A stretch of 12,458 bases of DNA from Saccoglossus kowalevskii (lineage: Eukaryota > Hemichordata > Enteropneusta > Harrimaniidae), in contig NW_003143828.1 in the NCBI RefSeq assembly GCF_000003605.2, positions 4,881 to 17,338 on the forward strand, given 5' to 3'. A program made the position numbers and the translations under genes. Shown in pieces: positions 1 to 8,304 of this stretch; the first letter of the stretch is position 1, and each line of letters opens with the position of its first letter. The notes below the pieces were generated by a model. It was not told where the DNA came from. It saw only the letters and a list, made by a program, of their open reading frames with translations, and did not search any database.

Positions 1-640
1 TTGGGACTTTGAAAAATATAACTTTTTTTAATGAAATAACATGCCCAGGTACCAAAAATGATGATCGATTACCAGGTATACCCAGAACTCCCAGTTCAGA
101 GTCCAATTGTGGATGAAATCGGCTACTTTGCCCTAAAAACAAACGCATTCTTTCGCGTGAATGAAATTAAAAATGGCGGCGTTTGGTGGATAATTCCTCC
201 GGTACCTACGCGTTTACAATTTGTCCGTCTTTACTAATAGTTATTTAAAGACATTTCAGTTTCAGATAACTTTGTAATGGTTGTTACGGATAACTATCGT
301 CATTTCAGCCGATTTCATCTGGGAAACTACTTATTTTTAACTTGCGCACCAATTACGGTGCGCTCCCGGACTTTGTCTATGGAAGTTCGCAGGGCTGTGG
401 TGGGGACATCTGTCAACCGACCGCGTCCCTGTACACACAGCACTGTACGCAGGGCTATCTCTGAATGGCAGATTGTAAATTGCCCCCTCTAGTGACGAAT
501 TGATTCCATGACGTACATGTTTGACACAAAGGCCGCTCAAAGCGTCGATATCGTTTTGATCTGTAGACTTCTAAATGAACATTACGTTTTTAAGAGATTT
601 TAATACATTCTAGACGCGCACGACTACCCAATCAAACACA
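1..640. other. non-coding stretch, no gene seen
   Basis: No frame gives a recognisable protein. Short open frames on both strands over about 277-540 overlap each other and show no family motif. The visible structures are a 7-bp hairpin at 344-363 and an AAAATGGCGGC motif near 169-180 that resembles a YY1 site, with no gene beside it. Confidence 0.6.
344..363. repeat. short inverted repeat (7-bp arms)
   Basis: Arms GCGCACC (344-350) and GGTGCGC (357-363) are perfectly complementary around the 6-nt loop AATTAC. No T-run follows, and this looks like a eukaryotic genome, so I do not call it a terminator. Function unknown. Confidence 0.6.
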
Positions 641-1470
641 GTGGCTGGTTTGAAGGACATTGCTGTTAGCCATATACGTCATTGTGACGTCACAGAAGCA
701 TGTTATCACTAGATAGCGCGCTTTACCGAATGGTGTATTGGTTATCGTGGATTCATAGTTCTGGTACTAACACATCATTACATAAATGACTTTGGTTAAA
801 TATCTATTGACCAAATTCCATTGCGTCAGTCAATAATTAAATACATGTATTTGATAGTATGAAATTACAAGTAAACTATAAATTGAGTTAAATTATAAGC
901 GCAAATTATCTGATATCATCGAAAATTAAAATACCTGTTTTTGTTTCCGCCATTCGCAATCTTCGATGGAGGTGCGGGTTGTCTGCTGTTTTCAACGTGG
1001 ATAAATATACAATAATTTAGTAAATATCAGGTGACTTAACGTACACCAAAAGCCGTCACATGTCTCATGCTACATAGACTCCCCATAGAAGGCAATATAA
1101 AAACTTGAAAAGCAGGGCTATTCATTTTATACAAAAAATCCAATGAGTTACCCATCCCAAATTTTTCAGTAAATTGTCTAATTTTTAAAATTAATCGTAA
1201 ATAGCATTATCACAGATTATTTAACGTAAACTGGTTCAACAACGCTGGTATTGGCAGTACTAGAAAGGTTGGCCCAGCTGACTACTCACTCTAAATGTAT
1301 CAGTCCGCCATTTCAAACTTGGATTTTGCTAAAATTTCAAACCAAAAGACTGCTTATTTTAGTATTATATCGAATAACACAATTTGAACTACAAGGGTGC
1401 CATCCCTTCAAAATAGAGAGGATTACAAATGCTGTTGTTAAAGTTCTAGATCTACAAGAATTGGGAATTA
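641..1470. other. non-coding stretch with one CRE motif
   Basis: AT-rich, stop-dense sequence. A 75-codon plus-strand frame at 1251-1478 has no recognisable domain and ordinary AT-rich codons, so I treat it as chance. The one notable short motif is a perfect CRE at 685-692. Confidence 0.55.
685..692. promoter_or_regulatory. CRE-type palindrome TGACGTCA
   Basis: This is an exact match to the consensus CREB/ATF site (TGACGTCA). A second ACGTCA half-site lies just upstream (ACGTCATTGTGACGTCAC, starting near 677). No promoter or gene is recognisable next to it. It is one of three perfect copies in the window. Confidence 0.4.
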
Positions 1471-1474
1471 TACC

Positions 1475-1726
1475 TTAGTTTATTCTCTCCAGTCGTGTTC
1501 TTCGTTGGCTGTGCAGTTGGGTGTCTGCAAACAATGATAAGATGGTCACGGTGACAAGTGGTGAAATCATAAGAATGACTGGCGAGATCTCGTTGATAGC
1601 GACAGAACCATGTGACTTGTTTTGCCCCATAGTGTTCCTCATCCGTCCACTGTTGCGATTACCATGGTTGCATAGATCAGCGTGAAGAGTGAACGCTATG
1701 ACGTGAGAGAATTGAACACTTTTAAG
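1475..1726 (-). other. uncertain minus-strand ORF with a hydrophobic segment
   Basis: The minus strand is open for 83 codons, from just after a TGA (1727-1729) to TAA (1475-1477). The first ATGs are at about residues 29 and 33, so an ATG-started product would be 50-55 aa. Residues 46-67 form a possible membrane segment containing SPVILMISPLVTVTILSLF, followed by a basic tail (QRRTR). A pyrimidine-containing stretch ending in TCATAG|CG upstream could act as a splice acceptor. I do not recognise a family. The opposite strand is also open here, which weakens the case. It could be a chance ORF, an old repeat, or a terminal exon. Confidence 0.2.
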
Positions 1727-1792
1727 TCACGTGGTCCTCTCACTCTCAACGAGATTTCGGCGCCATTTGCATTTAAGGTCTATCAGCGATCC

Positions 1793-1829
1793 ACAGTTAG
1801 CACAGTCCCTCTGGGACTGTGACAGTTAG
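1793..1829. repeat. 21-bp palindrome with 8-bp flanking direct repeats
   Basis: CACAGTCCC (1801-1809) and GGGACTGTG (1813-1821) form a perfect 9-bp inverted repeat around TCT. It is bounded immediately on both sides by ACAGTTAG (1793-1800 and 1822-1829). The 8-bp direct repeats match the target-site duplication length of hAT transposons. A palindromic remnant of an insertion is possible, but no transposon body remains. Confidence 0.6.
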
Positions 1830-1986
1830 TAGTTCTTCTCGCCCAAAGGTACATTCATGAAATTGATTTTACGCTGACACTGACTAGGAGGTATAGAACG
1901 ACGCACCTTACTAAAACTTTTCTAAGGCCTTGTTGTCACTGGGCGAAATAAGGCAGTGTCACACTGGTGTCTGTCGGACAACGGCG

Positions 1987-2297
1987 TTGAAAGCGCGGTA
2001 GTCATCGCGCTGCGCATGTGCGAGATATATGGGTCTCATATAAGCAAAGATGGCGACTTTGACTGTTGCGCAGATCAACAAGTACGAACTAACACGTTCC
2101 CAAGCTTTATTTACTAGGTAATTTTCATGTGATTGGAAGGTATCGAAGGAGTCACAGACGGTAATCAGTGCAAGTCGCGCGCAGGTCAAACCTCATACTT
2201 GTGATTTCCATTTGAAGAGCGCATTGGATTGTGGAACAATCAATGTTTATCAACACAAATGTCAAACATGCGCAGCGCGACGACTACCGCGCTTTAA
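1987..2297. mobile_element. 311-bp TTAA-terminated MITE (family A)
   Basis: The ends are long, near-perfect terminal inverted repeats of about 31 bp. The left end begins TTGAAAGCGCGGTAGTC; the right end, reverse-complemented, begins TTAAAGCGCGGTAGTC, and both continue to CGCGCTGCGCATG. The outermost bases are TTAA on the right and TTGA on the left, consistent with a TTAA target site with one transition. There is no coding capacity. TTAA targets are typical of piggyBac-type transposases, but these tips do not start with CCC, so the mobilising family is uncertain. A related truncated copy lies at about 10030-10130. Confidence 0.85.
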
Positions 2298-2299
2298 GG

Positions 2300-3110
2300 T
2301 AGAAGCCTATTCATAATTTTGGAGAAGGTTAGTCATGAAAAAGTTGATTGGTTTAATATATACAATCATGGAGCTAATTTTCTATGGCACCATGTAGTAG
2401 CATTCTTTTACGTGTTTTAGTGACGTTTTTTTGAGATTTTTGTTTAAAATTAAAATTAGAACAATTCCAAAAAATGCATTTTTTACACTTTTTTTACAAC
2501 CCAGGTTTTTGAAATAATTCAGGTCAATAAAAAAGGGCCAATCAGTAACAATATTTGATTTGTTCAGCCTATGTCACCAGGCTACAATTTGTGATAATAA
2601 TATCTCTGTTATAGGAATCTAACTTCGTAACTTCACACAATTTCCGATTTGACAAAGAGGTACGCACCCTAATATCTATTTGGCAGAGTAAAGAAATACT
2701 GCGATAGATTGACAGGTCAGCGGGAAACAGAAAAATGGCGTACGAAATCATGCGACAAAAACTTGAAAGAAGGACTGAACAGATCCATTGAAAATTGAAA
2801 ATTGAAAAAAAAAACTTTTTAAAGACATGCATGTTAGATGTTACCCATGTGAAATTTTGGCGTTGGATAAATTGGGTTTTCTGTAAATGTGTTTAATTGC
2901 AACAATAAATTATGACTAATTATCTAATTTATTGCATTAAAGGAAGTGCTAAACACCGACGTGCTTGAGGAAAACAACCGCGTAAATATTACATGTGAAC
3001 GCGAAGGTATTTTGACGACGATAGAACCAATAGATCGAATAGAATAACACAGCACACGAGGTCCTATTTTTTGCATAGTGAGAACACAGCTTTTTGCAAA
3101 TTGCGATTCG
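2300..3110. other. AT-rich non-coding stretch
   Basis: Poly-T and poly-A tracts dominate 2400-2520 and 2790-2825. Minus-strand open frames at 2569-2832 and 2924-3148 have no family motif and AT-driven composition. I see no gene, RNA gene or repeat with a partner in this window. Confidence 0.6.
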
Positions 3111-3111
3111 G

Positions 3112-3125
3112 CAATGACGTCATTG
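3112..3125. promoter_or_regulatory. 14-bp palindrome containing a CRE
   Basis: CAATGACGTCATTG is a perfect 14-bp palindrome with the CRE core TGACGTCA at 3115-3122. The extended symmetry suits a bZIP dimer, but no gene start is recognisable nearby. Confidence 0.4.
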
Positions 3126-3372
3126 TAAAAGTGCGTACATCCCTTCACGTAAAATCTAGTATGTTTCTTGCTTACTACATCACTTCACAGCGACAGGGGG
3201 ACTGTGATCAATCAAGTTCTTTGATATTACCTCTGGTTTTATATGAAAACGCTGAATTGTTCGATGGTCGAAAATCACTACACCCATATGGAAACAATGA
3301 TAACTTTTGCAAAATCACGCCAAAATTATAACTCGATGTCCAATTAACTGTTCACTGAAATTTTGAGTAACT

Positions 3373-3454
3373 AACTCGAACTTTAATTAACGGTTAATCG
3401 AACTTAGTGTACGGGCAACGTAGATACGGAAAACTGTTAGTTAAAGTTCGAGTT
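3373..3454. repeat. inverted repeat, 21-bp arms
   Basis: The left arm at 3373-3393 begins AACTCGAACTTTAA. The right arm at 3434-3454 is its reverse complement except at two positions, both of which would be G-U wobble pairs in RNA. The 40-nt spacer (3394-3433) has no coding content. It could be a small foldback element or a transcribed hairpin. I see no second copy in this window and no clear flanking duplication. Confidence 0.7.
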
Positions 3455-3659
3455 GCTAAACGTGGTCGTTAAACAAACTAGTGTAGCAGTTCCTATTGCC
3501 CCTGGTACTATTGTATTCCAATTTCAATTGCACCCCATCAACGTATAATAGAAGAAATATACAGCTATAAGGAAAACTGACAAACCCTGGGACAAAATCA
3601 AACAATTTCAAAAGGTGGTTTTACTGTATGTATATGATTGATGTGGCTTTACTTGCCAT

Positions 3660-3824
3660 TTAAAGCAGGAGGGTCGTCACATGCGCATGCGCAGGAATTG
3701 AGTCCCAAGTGAGGATAACAACACACGCTAAAAACGCAAAGGCTCATGGGTAGATGCTTGTTTGTAAACAATGACACGCCATGGCCATCTGACGCATGCG
3801 CAGGTGGCGACTCCCCCGCTTTAA
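3660..3824. mobile_element. 165-bp TTAA-terminated MITE (family B, full)
   Basis: The element is bounded by TTAA at 3660-3663 and 3821-3824. The left end reads TTAAAGCAGGAGGGTCGTC; the right end, reverse-complemented, reads TTAAAGCGGGGGAGTCGCC, so the inverted repeats diverge at a few positions. Both ends then run into a GCATGCGC core; the left has the perfect 12-mer TGCGCATGCGCA at 3682-3693. Internal sequence includes GTTTGTAAACAATG. Open frames crossing it on both strands are by-products. A shortened relative lies 600 bp downstream and a new left end starts at 12444. Confidence 0.82.
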
Positions 3825-3829
3825 TATCC

Positions 3830-4266
3830 CAACTTGCTGGTAAATACACAAGAATATTTTTCACTTTTGTGATTAAATGTATTGTACCCCAACCGTACTT
3901 ATTAAAAATATTATCAGATATCAGTATCGATATTACAACTGCACTCACCGTAGAATTTGCTGTTCGTTATTTTCGATAACTTTCACGTTCACACTGTGCA
4001 CGTTCTTGAATATAATAACGTACGACGTTAAGCCAAAGCAAAGAAGGCAGCCACATATTACCGTATACCTCATGGCAAGCTCTGTTCAAGCACACTTTGA
4101 TGACAACAGGAACATATGAAAGTCGGGGTTGCAGACGTCCGTGGTTACCAGATTTATAGATTGATATCTGTGTGTGAAGTAAACATACATATATCGAATT
4201 TAGGACAGAAGCGTAAACTGATTCTGAAATGCTGTCTATCGCCACCCGAGAATACATTGGACGATA
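3830..4266. other. non-coding spacer between two family B MITEs
   Basis: Overlapping open frames occur on both strands (3746-4257) but none shows a domain or plausible composition. I see no RNA gene or repeat here. Confidence 0.5.
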
Positions 4267-4391
4267 TTAAGCACGCTCGGGGATTGACGATAACAGCGCA
4301 TGCTAAAAACGCAAAGGGTAGACGCTTGTTTGTAAACAATGACGCGCTATGGCCATCTGACGCATGCGCAGGTGACGACTCCCCGCTTTAA
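4267..4391. mobile_element. shortened family B MITE
   Basis: From about 4296 to 4391 the sequence closely matches the right half of the element at 3660-3824, including GCTAAAAACGCAAAGG, CTTGTTTGTAAACAATGAC and the right end CCCCGCTTTAA. The left end is poorly preserved: a TTAA at 4267-4270 is followed by sequence only loosely like the other copy's terminal repeat, so about 40 bp are missing or rearranged. The right boundary is firm; the left is tentative. Confidence 0.7.
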
Positions 4392-4711
4392 TCATTAACG
4401 TCAACACGATTGATTCCATGTGTCCTGTATGAAGCGGGAGTAAAATGAGGCAATCATAAGCACTGTTCCCTTTAATTTTTTTGAATTATGAAAATACTGA
4501 AAAAAATTCCCATTTTCCCCTTGAAATGTGTTTTATGCATACAAAATGCATGGAAAGTTTCTCAAAAGACAAGATTTCACTGAGAAACTACAATTTAATT
4601 TGAGAAAATTGAGCGAAAATAAGGCTTGGGGGGGCACTGATCATAAGCCGAACTCGGGCCCCGCCGACCACGTCACGGAACTTGTTATAATTCCCACGGA
4701 TAACGTTTGCG
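4392..4711. other. non-coding stretch
   Basis: AT-rich to about 4620, then a G/C-richer patch (GGGGGGCACTG, CGGGCCCCGCC). Open frames on both strands in 4528-4827 have no recognisable motif. No gene seen. Confidence 0.5.
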
Positions 4712-4900
4712 TGTGGGTGCGATAGCCACCGCATGGTCACCCACAATACGGTTACTACTTTTTTAGTAACCGTGCCCACAACCACACACAGTAGAAAGGG
4801 TTTTTTAACGCTCCTGTTCTTCGACAAGTTGAAGGAGCGTGGTTCTATGCAGTAAACAACCTTATCTTCTGAATGGCCTCACACGTAACGCGGCCATTCA
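4712..4900. repeat. cluster of four consecutive hairpins
   Basis: Four perfect inverted repeats lie in 190 bp. TGTGGGTG/CACCCACA spans 4712-4745 (8-bp arms, 18-nt loop). ACGGTTACTA/TAGTAACCGT spans 4748-4773 (10-bp arms, 6-nt loop). ACGCTCCT/AGGAGCGT spans 4808-4840 (8-bp arms). TGAATGGCC/GGCCATTCA spans 4870-4900 (9-bp arms, 13-nt loop). All are GC-rich relative to surroundings. They could be parts of a structured RNA or remnants of a complex foldback transposon; I recognise no family. Confidence 0.6.
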
Positions 4901-5640
4901 TTACAACCAATAAATGTGTCAGTTTGCTATTGTATTGCTACAAAGCAAAGTTAGTTGAGTGTGATCAGGTCTTTAAATGTTAGTCACGTGATACACCGTA
5001 CCATGGAACGGTATTTTTTATACTCCCCCCTATACTAAAATATGTTTGTATGTTTAGAGTAGTAGCAAATCCCCACTCCCGGTCCGGTTAGACTTAAAAT
5101 ATACCACGGAAATTCACATTTGAGATGCAATTATTGGTATGTGTTGGTTCTTGGATATTTCAGCTTCGTCGTCCCGTGCCGTAATTCGGGCTTCCCAGAT
5201 TGCGTGAAAACGGATAGTTTCGCAATTTTGACACGGAAAATGCCTGGGCTTAATCATTTGCTGAGGGACGGCCGCTTAGGTATGTGCACTCTATTCACCT
5301 ATTCCCCCACCAGGGTGAATTACAGCACTGATGTTTGTTCCCCGAGAATCTATTATCAAATAATAGAAGCGGTGTCACTATGCATTTTTTGAACTGCATT
5401 TATTTTTGGTGTAACTTAAGATTCACAAAACATTTATGTATGTCCCCCAATTTCTGCCTAAACATGTTTTCAAAGAAAACATACCACTATTTGAAACTCC
5501 ATAGACGACAATGTTAACATATGTCGAGATTACTATATGAAAATGATAAACAAAGTTGAAAACATAGCTTAAATATGGGAAATCAACATGCCAGTAATCA
5601 ACCACATGAAAAGAAAAAAAACTTGACATGTTGGCCAGCT
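4901..5640. other. non-coding stretch
   Basis: A 90-codon plus-strand frame at 5120-5392 has a hydrophobic start but no recognisable domain, and I treat it as chance. An imperfect palindrome (ACCGTACCATGGAACGGT) lies near 4997-5014. Otherwise there is A-rich sequence up to the tandem duplication. Confidence 0.5.
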
Positions 5641-6263
5641 CAAACTCTTGTAAATCTCAGGTAAACAATACACACCTACTGTATTTGGATTGCACCTGGA
5701 GAAATCACTGTAAAAACACCAAGATTAGAACATCCAAATGCGCACAGAATAAACCCACAGATACACAGCCGCTAAGTAATAAACCTTTGACCCAGGTGAT
5801 GCACGCCCTCAAACATGGCGCACCTGAGAAACAAATATTTTAAAAATGTCGTTGGTTTTGCAAGGCATTTAAATTGAACGAACGGTCATTGGTTCAATAG
5901 TGGCATGAGACCTAATAAACAACATATATAACAGCTGGGATGAATTAATGATATCACAAAAAAATCATGATTGTCGATTGGTCTCCATCTTCGTTCCCCC
6001 GGAAACGCAAGGGCGATAAGACTAGATTTTCAAAGACGTGGGTCGTTTGAATCGGGCAGTTTCTATTGTTTCAAGTTCGTTATTGTTTTGGGTGAATATA
6101 GAACATGTTCAGTTCGAATAAAAGATTTTGATATGCCAGACAAACAATTTTAATATTTCTTTACTGGAACGTCTTCTGTATAAATAGTCCTATACCCTCC
6201 AAAATTAGACAATGGAACTAGCCCAAAATTGTGGCAATAATGTTCACGTCGCTGTACGTCAAA
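5641..6263. repeat. large tandem duplication, copy 1
   Basis: This unit begins CAAACTCTTG and ends GCTGTACGTCAAA. It is repeated in the same orientation from 6269, only 5 bp after it ends. About two dozen substitutions separate the copies, so identity is in the mid-90s percent. The unit contains TATATAA (near 5923), a TATAAATA box (6179-6186), and ATTGAAC/GTTCAAT arms (5873-5898). Copy 1 lacks 23 bp present in copy 2. No terminal inverted repeats are visible, so this looks like a segmental tandem duplication rather than two transposon insertions. Confidence 0.9.
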
Positions 6264-6288
6264 CAAATCAAACTCTTGAAAATCTCAG
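6179..6288 (+). promoter_or_regulatory. possible TATA box, short ORF and 5' splice site
   Basis: TATAAATA (6179-6186) is followed by an ATG at 6212 and 25 open codons ending at CAG|GTAAAC, a strong-looking donor with GT at 6289-6290. Read through, the frame stops at the junction (AGG TAA), which is what an exon edge would look like. The frame crosses the junction between the two duplicated units. Against it, the ATG is only 33 bp from the TATA box, leaving almost no leader, and no downstream exon is identifiable. The equivalent ATG in copy 2 (6863) hits TAG two codons later. Confidence 0.2.
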
Positions 6289-6913
6289 GTAAACAATACA
6301 CACCTACTGTATTTGGATTGCACCTGGAGAAATCACTGTAAAAACACCAAGATTAGAACATCCAAATGCGCACAGAATAAACCCACAGGTACACAGCCGC
6401 TAAGTAATAAACAAAAGACCATATGTTAGTTTCACCTTTGACCCAGGTGATGCACGCCCTCAAACATGGCGCACCTGAGAAACAAATATTTTTAAAATGT
6501 CGTTGGTTTTGCAAGGCATTTAAATTGAACGAACGGTCATTGGTTCAATAGTGGCATGAGACCTAATACACAACCTATATAACAGCTGGGATGAATTAAT
6601 GATATGACAAAAAAATCATGATGGTCGATTGGCCTCCACCTTCGTTCCCCCGAAAACGCAAGGGCGATAAGACTAGATTTTCAAAGACGTGGGTCGTTTG
6701 GATCGGACAGTTTCTATTGTTTCAAGTTCGTTATTGTTTTTGGTGAATATAGAACTTGTTCAGTTCGAATAAAAGATTTTGATATGCCATACAAACAATA
6801 TAAATATTTCTTTACTTGAACGTCTCCTGTATAAATAGTCCTATACCCTCCAAAATTAGACAATGAACTAGCCCAAAATTGTGGCAATAATGTTCACGTC
6901 GCTGTACGTCAAA
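6269..6913. repeat. large tandem duplication, copy 2
   Basis: Second unit of the duplication, 645 bp. It carries 23 bp (6413-6435) absent from copy 1, inserted after AGTAATAAAC. It also has a 1-base deletion after its ATG (CAATGAACTA against CAATGGAACTA). Its TATAAATA box lies at 6830-6837. Homology ends at about 6913, where the sequence becomes CACACC instead of CAAATC. Confidence 0.9.
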
Positions 6914-7289
6914 ACACACCATAAGGTCAAATTAACAGCTCCTAAGATGGTATTCCCAGATTTACACCTGTTATTAAAGACACATAAAACATTAATTCTC
7001 AACTCCGATAAAAGGACCAGTTACTGCGAAAGCCACATACCGCAAAAGCCATCATCGCGAAGCTACTAGTGATATATAGAAAATTACTAATATACTTATA
7101 TAATATTTCTTCTCACTAGAAAGAAAAGTACAAAGAGACATATATATATATATATATATACGAATACTTGATTCAAAGATAAGCCTTGAAGAGCCTTCCT
7201 GACTTGTCCGTTTTGAACAATGGCCAGAGACACGTATTGTTTGCTTTGTATACCCGATGTCTTTATCAGAATCAAAGTAGAATACCACC
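6914..7289. other. non-coding stretch with a TA microsatellite
   Basis: Short open frames on both strands have no family motif. A (TA)n run occupies 7140-7160. No gene seen. Confidence 0.55.
7140..7160. repeat. (AT)n microsatellite
   Basis: Twenty-one uninterrupted bases of alternating A and T (about ten AT units), starting at the A of AGAGACA. Confidence 0.95.
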
Positions 7290-7496
7290 GTACCCCCATT
7301 AACCTTTTTTCATTATTACATTTACATAAACGTCAGTTATTCACATCGATGGAATCTAATTTTAGACCACTATCTGAGGTCAGTTGGTGTACACTGTACC
7401 CCCGTTAACCCTTTTTCATAATTATAATCAGATAAACGTCAGTTATTCACATCGATGGAAACTAATTTTAGATCACTATCTGAAGTCAGTTGGTGT
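7290..7496. repeat. 101-bp tandem duplication
   Basis: Unit 1 is 7290-7390 and unit 2 is 7396-7496. Both run from GTACCCCC to GTTGGTGT and align without gaps, with about ten substitutions, over a 106-bp period. Shared landmarks are ACGTCAGTTATTCACATCGA and the CACTATCTGA block. All frames of the unit contain stops in at least one copy, so it is not coding. It lies directly upstream of the reverse transcriptase remnant and could be a subterminal repeat of that element, but this is unproven. Confidence 0.88.
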
Positions 7497-7631
7497 CCAT
7501 CTTTCTTGTCAATGCCATTTTTGACTACTTTGACTTTTGTGTCCGTATACCTCTTTTTACTGTGAAATTGTAAATCAAAATTTAAATCAATCACACAATT
7601 GGACACGCGCCCCTCCTCGTGCAACAATTAA

Positions 7632-8304
7632 GGATTTCCATAAGATAACATCGCCAGTATGCTTGGATATTTGATTTCCTTTACACATATAAGACAGAAT
7701 TTCGTCAGAAACTTGTAAAAAATAAAAGACACAGGGAGGAAAAATCATTTATTTTCAGATATATTGATGATTTACTTTGAATCAACAACCCTTCCATCAT
7801 CAAATAACTTTCAACTAGGCTTATAATCAAAGGAACCACCGAATCAAGTTCTTCTGCCTCATATCTTGATGTCCTTCTTGAATTTGACTCGAAGGGTATC
7901 CTTTTTACTCGACTGTACGGCAAGAGATCTAAAGATGGGTTCTTGGGGTCCGGACCCCCCCCCCTCCGTTGAAAAAATTGATTCAATTTATTTTTGTATA
8001 ATATAAAAAATCATTAACTTAGTCTGGCGACTTTAAAGTTTGCCCCCCCCCCATAAAATATCCTGTATCCGCCCCTGTTCTTCTACATATGGTGTATGCA
8101 TCTTCCAGCTTGTTCCATGTATTTAGAGTTTATATTGGCTATAGTGACTTTGCGAAATGTCGTAGACTCCTAACTTCCAAGCTGCTGCTCAAGTCAACAG
8201 AACGTCTCATCTCAATAATCAAGCGTCTCTATGGCAAATACCATGTACTGGTGACTTAATATAACAAATCGGCCAGGCAGATAGTCTATGATTGTTTTAT
8301 GTAG
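7632..8304 (+). pseudogene. reverse transcriptase pseudogene of a retroelement
   Basis: Decayed RT palm and thumb-like sequence spread over three frames. At 7632-7673 (frame 0) GFP then stop then DNIASML matches the GIPMGTNCAPLL motif. From about 7679 (frame 2) FLYTYKTEF, KLVKN and FRYIDDLL appear; the YIDD catalytic pair is intact (7760-7771) but a TGA follows at 7778 and a TAA at 7805. KGTTESSSSASYLDVLLEFD and LYGKR follow, to about 7940. After a hAT-like insert, STYGVCIFQLV resumes at 8082, then from 8128 (frame 1) come RRLLTSKLL and LYGKYHVLV, with stops at 8257 and 8302. This order matches a widespread invertebrate RT with a Penelope-like layout; the exact clade is uncertain. It cannot encode an active enzyme. 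Confidence 0.85.
7945..8077 (-). mobile_element. hAT-like terminal fragment inside the RT pseudogene
   Basis: On the minus strand it begins CAGGGGCGGATACAGGA (8077 inward) followed by a G-run, the characteristic tip of many invertebrate hAT elements. The far end is the perfect palindrome GGGGTCCGGACCCC (7945-7958) followed by a C-run, also common in such elements. TTCTT occurs immediately outside both ends (7940-7944 and 8078-8082). A full 8-bp duplication and a matching CAGGGG tip are absent on the left, so the left end is probably deleted. It interrupts RT homology on both sides, so it arrived after the retroelement. Confidence 0.7.

Noticed and set aside
612-640. GCGCACGACTACCCAAT, similar to the family A/C tip GCGCGACGACTACCGC
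   Set aside because: Only about 13 bases agree and no CTTTAA or partner end follows; could be chance.
2735-2791. 18-codon frame beginning MAYEIMRQKL
   Set aside because: Pleasing helical composition, but far too short, with a stop a few codons upstream and no splice context.
3649-4391. Overlapping open frames of 60-99 codons on both strands
   Set aside because: They run through MITE copies and mirror one another on opposite strands; the same peptide-like strings recur only because the MITE recurs.
5120-5392. 90-codon plus-strand frame with a hydrophobic start
   Set aside because: No recognisable family, no cysteine or motif pattern I could name, and composition like its surroundings.
7529-7580. 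FDF...RIP-like string upstream of the RT remnant that could be the FDFSTLYTTIP motif
   Set aside because: Only five residues match, with gaps and stops; not enough to extend the pseudogene that far.
7705-7986. 93-codon minus-strand frame
   Set aside because: It is the antisense of the plus-strand RT pseudogene and runs into the hAT-like fragment.
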